Of a stretch of DNA of 64,000 bases, positions 18,078 to 26,040 are shown piece after piece; position 1 is the stretch's first letter, and every line of letters begins with the position of its first letter. The position numbers were made by a program, and so were the translations under genes. The stretch is taken from positions 1-64,000 of the forward strand of contig NZ_QJRY01000009.1 in the NCBI RefSeq assembly GCF_003205195.1. The letters are read 5' to 3'. This DNA comes from Peteryoungia wuzhouensis. GTDB lineage: Bacteria > Pseudomonadota > Alphaproteobacteria > Rhizobiales > Rhizobiaceae. The notes under the pieces were generated by a model. The model was not told the DNA's origin, searched no databases, and was given only the letters and a program-made list of their open reading frames with translations.

Positions 18078-19139
18078 CTATCCGGCTGTCGGAACCCTGT
18101 CGCCGATTTCGGCGAGCAGGATCGACATGTCGGGTATGCCGTCGGTGGCTGTTGCGCCGCCGAGACAATGGACCGCTGCGCGATGGGCGACAGCGGATAT
18201 GGTGTCGATCGGCCAGCCCTCGTGCAGACCGTGGAGAACGGCTGCACAGAAGGCGTCTCCCGCGCCGACGGGGCTGACGATCGCTGCGGGATCGACGGGG
18301 TAGGCTGGCGTTCTGACCGGCGCATTGCCGGGTGTGAACCAGATGGAAAGCTCTGGCGCATGGATGACCACGCCTTTGACAACGCCGCCGTCCAGCAGCT
18401 TCTGACCCGCCGTTTCCACTGATGACATCAGGAGCGCGCCAGCCTTGTCGCGAACCGCTATCCCCGTCGCGCGTCCTGCTTCGGTCTCGTTGACGATGAC
18501 GTAGTCGCAATGGGGCAGTGCCACGGCCACCTGGTCCGCAAAGGCGGGATCCTCGCTGGAGACGAAGTCGACGCAGGTCGTTAGCCCGGCATCGCGCGCG
18601 GCTTTCAGCAATCGCGCCGCACCGGACGAGCCGTGTTCGCCTTTCCGGTCAAGCGCCGGCAGGAGCATCAGGTAACCGAGGTAGAAGATCCTGTGTCCGC
18701 TTGCGGCGTAGGCTGCGGGGTCGATAGCGCTGTCGGTCAACAGATCGTTGGACCCGCCGTGATAGAAGAAGGTCCGGCTCTGGCCCGGCACGTTCATCAC
18801 ATGGGTATGGGCTGTGGCATGGCCGGGGAGCGTGCGAAGCCCCTCGACGTCGATCCCGAGGGCCGCATGGCGATCACGCACATAGTCGCCGTCCCGATCG
18901 TCGCCCAGGGCGCCTGCCACTGAGAGGCGTCCGGGGAAGCCGAGCGAGGCAAGGTCGGTCACGACATTGGCCGCGCCACCGCCGACCCCCATGTCCTGGT
19001 GAAGGATATGTGCGAGGCTGCCTTGTTCCGGCCAATAGGACAGCGTGTGAATGCGGTCGACAATAAAATTGCCGACGCAGACGATGCCGCCCGGTTCTTG
19101 TCTCTCGCGCCTGTCTTGAACCTCCTCCCCGGTTCGCAT
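18078..19139 (-). CDS. PfkB-family carbohydrate kinase
   Basis: A 353-residue ribokinase/PfkB-family kinase. The N-terminal substrate side shows CVGNFIVDRIHTL and the GGGAANVV glycine patch; the C-terminal ATP/catalytic signature is SPVGAGDAFCAAV, whose Asp is the expected catalytic base. The ATG overlaps the stop of the isomerase gene (TGATG at 19137-19141). Its place after an isomerase and alongside an aldolase suggests it phosphorylates the ketose produced by the isomerase. The N-terminal ~15 residues before GGIVCVG are unusually polar, so the true start might be slightly downstream. Confidence 0.9.
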   Translation of the reverse strand: MRTGEEVQDRRERQEPGGIVCVGNFIVDRIHTLSYWPEQGSLAHILHQDMGVGGGAANVVTDLASLGFPGRLSVAGALGDDRDGDYVRDRHAALGIDVEGLRTLPGHATAHTHVMNVPGQSRTFFYHGGSNDLLTDSAIDPAAYAASGHRIFYLGYLMLLPALDRKGEHGSSGAARLLKAARDAGLTTCVDFVSSEDPAFADQVAVALPHCDYVIVNETEAGRATGIAVRDKAGALLMSSVETAGQKLLDGGVVKGVVIHAPELSIWFTPGNAPVRTPAYPVDPAAIVSPVGAGDAFCAAVLHGLHEGWPIDTISAVAHRAAVHCLGGATATDGIPDMSILLAEIGDRVPTAG

Positions 19140-19810
19140 CAGACGCCTCCTTCGTTCCAGAGAGGCCGGAGAGGTGGTTCGTCCTCCTCGATATCAGCGA
19201 AGCGACCGATCGGATCGAGGAAATAGTTGTCGGTCCGGTCGTCGTTGACCTGGCTGACTTCGCCGACCAGAACCGGACCCTTGCCCCTCGCGCCATAGAA
19301 GCGGTGGTAAAGGCCGGTCGGGATGGTGACGCTCTGGCCGGGATGCAGGATCAGCGGCTCCCAAGTGCCGAGCTGGTGTTCGATCCCGTCCACGAGGACG
19401 GTCACGTCGGAGGCGGTCGTCTTATCTGCGGCGTCGGCGGCGCAGAATTCGATGACGAGATCGCCACCGGCGCGGTTGATGATGTCTTCCTGTTTGGCTT
19501 TGTGCAGGTGCGCGGGTGTCAGCTGGCCTTCCTGGATGAAGAGCAGCTTTTCCGCATAGCTGCGTTCTCCGTCCAGACCGAGGATGCCGTTGCGCAGGCA
19601 GAAGAGCACGAGGCCCTGTTCGGTAAAACGGCCAGAGCCGAAGTCGGTGACGTCCCAGCCGAGCTGACGGCTGCGCAGATAATGTGCGACCTCCGGCTTG
19701 GCCGCGACGTCGACAGTTGTCCACTGACCCCAAGCAGGAAGAGCCCACCGCCAAGTGTCCAACATTCCGATGGCAAAACGCAGCGCGGCGTTGATTTCAG
19801 AGCGTTTCAT
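19139..19810 (-). CDS. D-lyxose isomerase family protein (cupin sugar isomerase)
   Basis: A 223-residue protein that matches the D-lyxose ketol-isomerase family in length and motifs: MKRSEINAALR start, LGWDVTDFGSGRF, the metal-binding pattern H-x-H-x4-E in PAHLHKAKQEDIINRAGG, and a second His in IPTGLYHRFYG. The metal site appears complete. Known members isomerise D-lyxose/D-xylulose and often D-mannose/D-fructose, and relatives act on other aldoses, so substrate identity is open. It starts 9 bases after the dehydrogenase gene with a GAGGCG ribosome site and overlaps the kinase gene by 1 base. Confidence 0.85.
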   Translation of the reverse strand: MKRSEINAALRFAIGMLDTWRWALPAWGQWTTVDVAAKPEVAHYLRSRQLGWDVTDFGSGRFTEQGLVLFCLRNGILGLDGERSYAEKLLFIQEGQLTPAHLHKAKQEDIINRAGGDLVIEFCAADAADKTTASDVTVLVDGIEHQLGTWEPLILHPGQSVTIPTGLYHRFYGARGKGPVLVGEVSQVNDDRTDNYFLDPIGRFADIEEDEPPLRPLWNEGGV

Positions 19811-19819
19811 TGCCGCGCC

Positions 19820-20959
19820 TCAATCGTAGTCGACGGTGACGACGCGGTTTTCGAGACCGGACTGAAGGGCTGCCGTCAGCACCGCATGGTGGGCAGCAGC
19901 CTCAGCCGGGCTGGCGCAAGGGAAGCCATTCGCCGCGCCACCCGCCAGTTCGTCGACAAAGGCCGCCCACATCTGCTGGATCGCATCGGCGAAACCGAAT
20001 TCGAAGATCTTGCCGGTGATGGCGGGGAAGACCGAGCCGTAGCCGAGGTCCTCCGTGTTCCAGGACTGCGTGCTGCCCTGGTAGTCCATCCATTGCCATT
20101 GGCGCGGCTGCTTGGTGGAGAAGAAGGCGCTCTTTTTCATGCCGAGGATGCGGATGTACCAGGTGTTGGATTCGCCGGGTGCGATGCGCCAGGTCTTGAG
20201 CACCAGCGGGAAATCCTGATCCTCGGTGCGTACGCGGCTGCTGATCGTTGCATTGTCCCAGGTGGTGCAAGGCACCATGTTGCCCTTGCCATCCGGACGC
20301 TCGGTCACCCGCTTCACGAGATTGGCGTGCAGGGTCTCAGGCCGCCAGCCGAGGCGGAGCGGCACGTGCAGGACATGCATGCCGAGATCGCCCATGCAGC
20401 CATAGGCGCCGTTGATGTGCTCCATGCGCTTCCAGTTGATCGGCTTATTCGGATCAATGTCGGAAGAATGCAGGAAGCCGGCCTCGACTTCGAGGATCTC
20501 GCCCATCTGGCCGCTTGCAGCCAATGCGATCACCTTCTGGGCGCCGGGGAAATAAGGCATTTCGGACGAGCAGCGGACGATAAGCTCCGGATGTTCAGCG
20601 AGCATTGCCATGATCGCCTGATTCTGCTCCCGGTCCATGCCGAAGGGCTTTTCGCCCAGCAGGTGTTTTCCGGCTTTCAGAATGTCCGTGTAGAACTCCG
20701 CATGCAGGACATGCGGGACCGCGCAATAAATCGCATCCACGTCCGGATTGGCGAGCAGTTCGCGGTAATCGGTGGTTGCCTGCCGGACCGAGGGGACATG
20801 GGTTTGAAACCATGCCATCAGGTCGGGATTGGTGTCGCAGACCGCGACGATCTCCGGCCGGGCCTTGGCGTCCGTCAGATGCATCCAGCGCGCGGCGGCG
20901 CTGGCGAATTCGCGTCCCATCAGGCCGCAGCCGATGACGCCGAAACGAAAAGTCTTCAT
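19820..20959 (-). CDS. Gfo/Idh/MocA-family oxidoreductase
   Basis: A 379-residue NAD(P)-dependent sugar dehydrogenase-type protein. The Rossmann motif is VIGCGLMG at residues 7-14 and the family EKP motif is in LLGEKPFG, with the Lys expected to participate in catalysis. The C-terminal domain is the usual alpha/beta sheet (MGDLGMHVLHV region). The start is ATG 20959, with a GAGGAAAACC ribosome site, rather than the earlier 20983 codon. It sits between the aldolase and isomerase genes of the sugar operon. It may oxidise or epimerise the incoming sugar; the order of steps is not determinable here. Confidence 0.88.
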   Translation of the reverse strand: MKTFRFGVIGCGLMGREFASAAARWMHLTDAKARPEIVAVCDTNPDLMAWFQTHVPSVRQATTDYRELLANPDVDAIYCAVPHVLHAEFYTDILKAGKHLLGEKPFGMDREQNQAIMAMLAEHPELIVRCSSEMPYFPGAQKVIALAASGQMGEILEVEAGFLHSSDIDPNKPINWKRMEHINGAYGCMGDLGMHVLHVPLRLGWRPETLHANLVKRVTERPDGKGNMVPCTTWDNATISSRVRTEDQDFPLVLKTWRIAPGESNTWYIRILGMKKSAFFSTKQPRQWQWMDYQGSTQSWNTEDLGYGSVFPAITGKIFEFGFADAIQQMWAAFVDELAGGAANGFPCASPAEAAAHHAVLTAALQSGLENRVVTVDYD

Positions 20960-20985
20960 GGTTTTCCTCCTCCCGTCACGCACCC

Positions 20986-21810
20986 TCAGCTAAGGTGGCG
21001 CGACGCCTCTTCGGCGGTTGCGCCGTCATGGACGATCGCCATCAATGCCCGGGTCATGCCGCCCGGATTGGCGTGCTGGATGACGTTGCGGCCATAGACG
21101 ATGCCGCGGGCGCCCTGTTCCATCAGAACCTTGGTGCGTGAGAGGATCTCCTGGTCGGAGACCCTGCCGCCACCGCGAACGAGGACCGGCAGGCCCTGTG
21201 CAATCTCGATGACGCGGTGGTATTCCGAGACGTCGTCGCAGGGATCGGCCTTGATGATGTCGGCACCCAGTTCGGCCGCCTGACGGACCAGCGGCAGGAT
21301 CTTGTCGATCGCGCCGTCCACCATGTAGGCGCCCTTGGAATTGTCCTGCATGACCAGCGGCTCGACCATCAGCGGCATGCCGTAGATCTCGCATTCGCGC
21401 TTGAGGCTGTTCACGTTACGCACACAGGCGCGGTAGACCTCCGGCTGGTTCGGCAGCATCAGCAGGTTGACGACCACGCAGGCTGCATCGAGCGCGATGG
21501 CCTGTTCAACCGGGCGGTCGATGACTTCGGAAAAGAGCGCGCTGGGCAGCGGGTTGCCATAGATATTGGCGATGTCGGTGCGCAGCACGAGGGCAGGGCG
21601 AGCCTTGCCGGGGATCGATTGCAGCATGGGCGCGGTGCCCGGCGGCAGCTGGATCGCATCCGGGGCAGCGGCGGCAATGATGTCGATCGCCGTGCGCATA
21701 TTCTCAATGCCGGCCAGGAAGGTGCGCTCGTTGAACATGCCATGGTCGATCGCGACGTCGAAGCAGTTTCCAGACGTGCCGAAGAGGCGGTTGAGCCGCG
21801 CTGATTTCAT
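20986..21810 (-). CDS. Class I aldolase of the DeoC/LacD/YihT type
   Basis: A 274-residue TIM-barrel protein resembling the DeoC/LacD aldolase family. Features include the N-terminal FDVAIDHGMF (family members have an Asp-His-Gly here), ADIIKADPCDD with the expected Schiff-base Lys, and VRGGGRVSDQEIL/GIVYGRNVIQH phosphate-binding loops near the end. The longest frame opens at 21897, but ATG 21810 has a GGAGG ribosome site and removes a tail that would cover the operators. It is the first gene of the sugar operon and should cleave the ketose phosphate made by the isomerase and kinase. Products not assigned. Confidence 0.85.
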   Translation of the reverse strand: MKSARLNRLFGTSGNCFDVAIDHGMFNERTFLAGIENMRTAIDIIAAAAPDAIQLPPGTAPMLQSIPGKARPALVLRTDIANIYGNPLPSALFSEVIDRPVEQAIALDAACVVVNLLMLPNQPEVYRACVRNVNSLKRECEIYGMPLMVEPLVMQDNSKGAYMVDGAIDKILPLVRQAAELGADIIKADPCDDVSEYHRVIEIAQGLPVLVRGGGRVSDQEILSRTKVLMEQGARGIVYGRNVIQHANPGGMTRALMAIVHDGATAEEASRHLS

Positions 21811-21825
21811 CGATTTTCCTCCCGA

Positions 21826-21843
21826 TGTGGTATCGTTTTCATG
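21826..21843. promoter_or_regulatory. Second LacI-type operator, imperfect
   Basis: The 18-base site starting TGTGGTATCGTTTTCA resembles the stronger palindrome at 21881 (same TGTGGTA-CGTTT pattern, a few mismatches). It lies 16 bases before the aldolase ATG and 55 bases from the first site, a spacing compatible with looping or cooperative repression. Confidence 0.55.
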
Positions 21844-21880
21844 GAGGCTATCGATCGATTGCTGCGTCGTCAACGACGAA

Positions 21881-21898
21881 TGTGGAAACGTTACCACA
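21881..21898. promoter_or_regulatory. LacI-type operator of the sugar operon
   Basis: TGTGGAAACGTTACCACA is an 18-base palindrome with one mismatched pair and the central AACGTT typical of LacI/GalR operators. It lies about 70 bases upstream of the aldolase gene on the minus strand. The likely binder is the LacI protein encoded at 12407-13438. Confidence 0.75.
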
Positions 21899-21949
21899 TT
21901 TTCTCAGGCGCGAGATTTTGTCACGTAATGCTGCTGCGCGACCTGACGT

Positions 21950-22939
21950 TCAGTCGAGAGGATAGTGACAGGCGACCTCGCGGCCTGCCGAAACCGAGGT
22001 GAGCTTCGGCCGGGTCTCGCGACAGAGGTCGGTGGCATAAGGGCAGCGCGTGGAAAACTTGCAGCCTGATGGCGGCGAGAGCGGGCTTGGGATTTCGCCC
22101 GTGAGCAGGATGCGGTCTCGCTTCCCCCGGTTGTGTGGCTGCGGAATGGCCGATAGCAGGGCCCGTGTATACGGGTGGTGCGGCCGCGCGTAGAGTGCTT
22201 CGGTCTCGCCGGTCTCGACGATCGAGCCCAGATACATGACAGCGACACGGGTAGAGACATGGCGCACGACGGCGAGGTCGTGGGCAATGAAGACATAGGT
22301 GAGGTTCAGTCTCTCGCGCAATTCGCCAAAGAGGTTGACCACCTGCGCCTGCACCGACACATCGAGAGCGGAAACGGGTTCGTCCGCGACGATCAGCTTC
22401 GGTTCGACTGCCAGCGCGCGGGCGATGCCGATGCGCTGGCGCTGGCCGCCGGAGAATTCGTGCGGATAGCGGTCGAGATATTCGCGGCGCAGGCCGACCA
22501 GTTCCATCAATTCGTCCAGCCGCTCGCCGATCGCAGCACCCTCACGGATGTGATGGACGGAGAGCACCTCCGCCAGCATGTCGCGCACTCGCCTTTTCGG
22601 ATTAAGCGAAGCGGACGGGTCCTGGAAGATCATCTGCATCTTGCGGCGAACGGGTTTGAGGGCTTTCGTGTCGGCTTTGCCGATGTCCTGGCCATCGAAG
22701 GACAGTTCGCCTGCGGTGATATCGTAGAGCCGGGTGAGGCAGCGGCCCAGCGTCGACTTGCCGCTGCCGGATTCGCCGACCAGTCCGAGCGTTTCGCCGG
22801 GGCGAACCTCGAGATCGATCGCGTCGACGGCATGAAGCACCTTGCCGGAGCCGGGCATCATGGTCTTGCCGACGGTGAAATTCTTGGTGAGCCCCTTGGC
22901 CTGGAGGAGCGGGGCGGCGGGGGGGATCTGAGTGGTCAT
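21950..22939 (-). CDS. Oligopeptide/dipeptide ABC transporter ATP-binding protein (DppF/OppF-like)
   Basis: A 329-residue ATPase of the peptide/nickel importer family. Walker A is GESGSGKST, the signature is SGGQRQRIG, Walker B is [12 protein letters not shown], and the C-terminal oligopeptide-transporter extension carries [15 protein letters not shown]. The start at ATG 22939 overlaps the upstream ATPase stop by 4 bases; the earlier 23005 codon would lie deep inside that gene. It is the last gene of the peptide-import operon. Confidence 0.95.
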   Translation of the reverse strand: MTTQIPPAAPLLQAKGLTKNFTVGKTMMPGSGKVLHAVDAIDLEVRPGETLGLVGESGSGKSTLGRCLTRLYDITAGELSFDGQDIGKADTKALKPVRRKMQMIFQDPSASLNPKRRVRDMLAEVLSVHHIREGAAIGERLDELMELVGLRREYLDRYPHEFSGGQRQRIGIARALAVEPKLIVADEPVSALDVSVQAQVVNLFGELRERLNLTYVFIAHDLAVVRHVSTRVAVMYLGSIVETGETEALYARPHHPYTRALLSAIPQPHNRGKRDRILLTGEIPSPLSPPSGCKFSTRCPYATDLCRETRPKLTSVSAGREVACHYPLD

Positions 22940-23961
22940 GCCATTTCCTCGAGGGGGAGGGCTGCTTGCCGCAGGGCGGGGCGTTCGTCGTCGTCGAGGA
23001 CGCAAAGGGCCGTCTGGTCGCCGGCGCGGCGCAGCGGCGGGCGCTCGGTGCAGGCGGCGCGGGCGAAGTCGCAGCGGGGCGCAAAGCCGCAGCCTTCGCC
23101 GATCGTATCCGGTGTCGGCGGCATGCCGGGGATCGAGCGGAGCTTGTCCAGCCGTTTGCCGGTGAGCGGCGGAATGGAGGCCATGAGGCCCCAGGTATAA
23201 GGATGCAGCGGGCGCGCAAAGACGTCGTCGGTCTGCCCTCGCTCGACGATGCGGCCGGCATACATGACGGCCACCTGCTCGGCGACCTCGGCGACAACAC
23301 CCATGTCGTGGGTGATCAGGATGATCGCCGAGCCGAAATCCTTGCGCAGGCGCAGCAGCAGGTCGAGCACCTGGGCCTGGACCGTGACGTCGAGTGCCGT
23401 CGTCGGTTCGTCGGCGACGAGCAGGGCCGGATTGCAGGAGAGCGCCATGGCGATGACCGCGCGCTGGCGCATGCCGCCGGACAGCTGATGCGGATAGCGG
23501 TCGACGGCCTCGCCCGGATTGGACAGTCCAACTTCGCCGAGCAGTTCGACCGCGCGGCGGCGGGCGGCGCGGGCGGAGATGTTCTCGTGCGCGCGGATCT
23601 GTTCGGCGATCTGCCAGCCGATCGTATAAACGGGCGTCAGCGCCGTCATCGGGTCCTGGGAGATCAAGCCGATCTCCTTGCCCCTGATGGAGCGCATCTG
23701 GCTTGCCGGCAGGTCGAGGATGGGCCGGCCCTTGAAGGACACCGCGCCGTCGACTCGGGTGGTCTTGGCATCGTGCAGGCCGAGCAGAGACAGCAGCGTG
23801 ACCGACTTGCCGGAGCCGGATTCGCCGACGATCGAGAGAATCTCGCCTTCGTGGACGCGGAAGGAGACGTCGCGCACCGCCTGGACCGGTCCACGATCGG
23901 TGGCGAAGGAGACCGAGAGGCCGTCGACGTCGAGGAGAATGGGTTTGTCCGAGGTGGCCAT
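22936..23961 (-). CDS. Oligopeptide/dipeptide ABC transporter ATP-binding protein (DppD/OppD-like)
   Basis: A 341-residue ATPase with Walker A GESGSGKS, signature LSGGMRQRAVIAMAL, Walker B LLVADEPTTALD and the C-terminal Cys-containing segment GCGFAPRCDFARAAC typical of the DppD/OppD group. It is paired with the DppF-like ATPase by an ATGA overlap and lies 3 bases after the DppB-like permease gene. Confidence 0.95.
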   Translation of the reverse strand: MATSDKPILLDVDGLSVSFATDRGPVQAVRDVSFRVHEGEILSIVGESGSGKSVTLLSLLGLHDAKTTRVDGAVSFKGRPILDLPASQMRSIRGKEIGLISQDPMTALTPVYTIGWQIAEQIRAHENISARAARRRAVELLGEVGLSNPGEAVDRYPHQLSGGMRQRAVIAMALSCNPALLVADEPTTALDVTVQAQVLDLLLRLRKDFGSAIILITHDMGVVAEVAEQVAVMYAGRIVERGQTDDVFARPLHPYTWGLMASIPPLTGKRLDKLRSIPGMPPTPDTIGEGCGFAPRCDFARAACTERPPLRRAGDQTALCVLDDDERPALRQAALPLEEMA

Positions 23962-23964
23962 CGC

Positions 23965-24936
23965 TCAGTTCCCCCTCACGCGTGGATCGATCAGCACATA
24001 GACGACGTCAACCAGCGCATTGGCGATGACGACGAAGAAGGAGGCATACATGACGGTGCCGAGGATCATCGGCAGGTCGAGGTTGAGCAGGGCCTGGTAG
24101 GTGAGGCGGCCGACGCCGTTCAGGCCGAAGACCACTTCGGTCAGCAGGGCAGCTCCACCGACGAGTACGCCGAAGTCGAGGCCGAACATGGTGACGAAGG
24201 GAATGAGCGAGGTGCGCAGTGCATGGCGCAGCATGACGCGGGCGGGCGACAGGCCCTTCGCGCGGGCCGTGCGGATGAAGTCTTCCTGGTAGGCTTCAAC
24301 GAGATTGGCCCTCAAGACGCGGCCATAGATGCCGATATAGAGGGCGGCCAACGTGAACCAGGGGATCACGAGCGTCTTGAACCAGCCGATCGGGTCCTGC
24401 ATCAGCGGCTTGTAGCCGAGGGCCGGCACCCAGGAGAACAGCCAGGTGTCGTGAAAGCGGCTCTGGCTGATCAGGTTCATCATCTCCCCCAGCCAATAAA
24501 CCGGCATGGAAACCCCGATCAGGGCCAGCGCCATCAGCCCCCGGTCGATCAGCGTGTCGCGTGTCAGGGCCGCCAGCACGCCGACGAAGATGCCGCCGAC
24601 GATCCAGAGCACGGCAGCGCCAGCGACCAGCGACAATGTGACGGGCGCGGCTGCGACAACGGCGGGCACGATGCGGTAGCCGCGATTGACGAAGGAGGTC
24701 AGGTCCTGGGTGATGAAGAGGCGCTTCATCATCACGCCGTATTGGATCGGAAGGGGCCGGTCGAAGCCGAATTCCTTGCGGATCGCCTCGATGGTTTCCT
24801 GCGAGGCATTGCGCCCGGCGAGACGCGCAGCGGGGTCGGAGCCGGGTGTGGCGAAGAAGATCAGGAAGACGAGCGCCGAGATGCCGAACATCACGAAGAT
24901 CATCTGTCCGAAGCGCTGGAGAACGGCAATGGTCAT
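23965..24936 (-). CDS. Peptide ABC transporter permease (DppB-like)
   Basis: A 323-residue permease with the usual long N-terminal helix (FVMFGISALVFLIFFATPG), the PGDP-like PGSDPAARLAG region and the EAA loop TARAKGLSPARVMLRHALR. The start is ATG 24936 with GAGGAGGG upstream; the 24996 codon would overlap the preceding gene. It forms the membrane channel with the DppC-like partner at 24947. Confidence 0.94.
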   Translation of the reverse strand: MTIAVLQRFGQMIFVMFGISALVFLIFFATPGSDPAARLAGRNASQETIEAIRKEFGFDRPLPIQYGVMMKRLFITQDLTSFVNRGYRIVPAVVAAAPVTLSLVAGAAVLWIVGGIFVGVLAALTRDTLIDRGLMALALIGVSMPVYWLGEMMNLISQSRFHDTWLFSWVPALGYKPLMQDPIGWFKTLVIPWFTLAALYIGIYGRVLRANLVEAYQEDFIRTARAKGLSPARVMLRHALRTSLIPFVTMFGLDFGVLVGGAALLTEVVFGLNGVGRLTYQALLNLDLPMILGTVMYASFFVVIANALVDVVYVLIDPRVRGN

Positions 24937-24946
24937 GGAGCCCTCC

Positions 24947-25969
24947 TCAGGCCAATTTGGTGCGGGGATCGAGGGCGTCGCGCAGGCTGTCACCAAGCAC
25001 GTTGAGCGAGAGCACCGTCAGGACGATGGCGATGCCTGGGGCGAGCGACACGATGGGCCGCGTGTAGAGCAGGGTCTGACCGTCCTGGATGATCGTGCCC
25101 CAGCTGGCATCCGGTGCCTGTACGCCGATCGACAGGAAGGAGAGGGAGGATTCGGTGATGATGTTGAGGCCCATCATCAGGGGGATGAAGACGATCAGCA
25201 TGGTCGTCACATTGGGCAGGATGTCATGCAACAGAATGCGCCAGGAGGGGATGCCGAGGCCGCGGGCGGCGAGCACGAATTCGCTTTCGCGCAGCGACAG
25301 GACGCGACCGCGCAAAGGGCGCGCCACATAGGGGACGTAGATGATCCCGATGATGAAAATCGGCAGCAGGAGGCTGTCCGATCCGATCTCGATCGGGCCG
25401 ATGACGATGCCGTTGGAGATCAGCACGATCGAGAGCGAGATGGCGAGCAGGTAGACCGGGAAGGCCCAGAGGATGTCGAGAATACGCGACAGGATCTTGT
25501 CGACCCAGCCACCGAAGAAGCCGGCGGATATGCCGATCAGGGCGGCAAGGACAAGACAGATGACGGTGGCGGAGGCGGCGATGAACAGCGAATTGCGCCC
25601 GCCATAGAGAACACGTGCTGCGACGTCACGGCCTTGCGTGTCGGCGCCGAGAAAATACTGCGCACCCCAAGTCGGACCGATGGGCGTGACGCCGAGGCCC
25701 AGGCCCTCCGTCGAGGCTTGCATGACCTTGACCCGCTTGCCATCGAGCATGATGCGGCCGCTGAGGTTAGAGCGGAACGGATCGCTACCGGCAACATAGC
25801 TGGCATAGAGCGGGGCAGCCAGGCTCGACAACACGATGACGAAAATGACGAAGGCTGCCAGCAGTGTTGGCCGGTCGCGCTTCAGGATACGCCAGGCACG
25901 CCGCCACGGACCCGAAGACGGTCGGGTCAGGGGAGCGTCGGCGTGAATGGTTGGAGTTGCGTCGGTCAT
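24947..25969 (-). CDS. Peptide ABC transporter permease (DppC-like)
   Basis: A 340-residue permease with an N-terminal cytoplasmic stretch, about six membrane helices, the LGADTQGRDVAARVLYG motif typical of DppC/OppC proteins and an EAA loop AARGLGIPSWRILLHDILPN. It follows the binding-protein gene across a hairpin and precedes the DppB-like gene by 10 bases. The permease order here (DppC-like before DppB-like) is reversed relative to the E. coli dpp operon. Confidence 0.94.
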   Translation of the reverse strand: MTDATPTIHADAPLTRPSSGPWRRAWRILKRDRPTLLAAFVIFVIVLSSLAAPLYASYVAGSDPFRSNLSGRIMLDGKRVKVMQASTEGLGLGVTPIGPTWGAQYFLGADTQGRDVAARVLYGGRNSLFIAASATVICLVLAALIGISAGFFGGWVDKILSRILDILWAFPVYLLAISLSIVLISNGIVIGPIEIGSDSLLLPIFIIGIIYVPYVARPLRGRVLSLRESEFVLAARGLGIPSWRILLHDILPNVTTMLIVFIPLMMGLNIITESSLSFLSIGVQAPDASWGTIIQDGQTLLYTRPIVSLAPGIAIVLTVLSLNVLGDSLRDALDPRTKLA

Positions 25970-25997
25970 CTGGTCCCCGTTAGCCCGATTGGTGGTT

Positions 25998-26021
25998 CGG
26001 GTGGCAGAGGACTGCCACCCG
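25998..26021 (-). other. Intercistronic hairpin after the peptide-binding protein gene
   Basis: A perfect 9-bp stem (25998-26006 with 26013-26021) and 6-base loop lie 19 bases downstream of the binding-protein stop and 28 bases before the permease start. No U-run follows. As at 17009, it probably sets a higher level of binding-protein mRNA than of permease mRNA. Confidence 0.68.
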
Positions 26022-26040
26022 TTCGTCCGTCAAAGGGTGT

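Noticed and set aside
21811..21897. N-terminal extension of the aldolase frame to 21897
   Set aside because: It would place the LacI operators inside the coding sequence, has no ribosome site, and the extension has no family similarity.
22966..25005. 679-codon open frame antisense to the peptide-transporter genes
   Set aside because: Covers several well-supported genes on the other strand and its translation is rich in Asp/His/Arg/Gln repeats typical of shadow frames.
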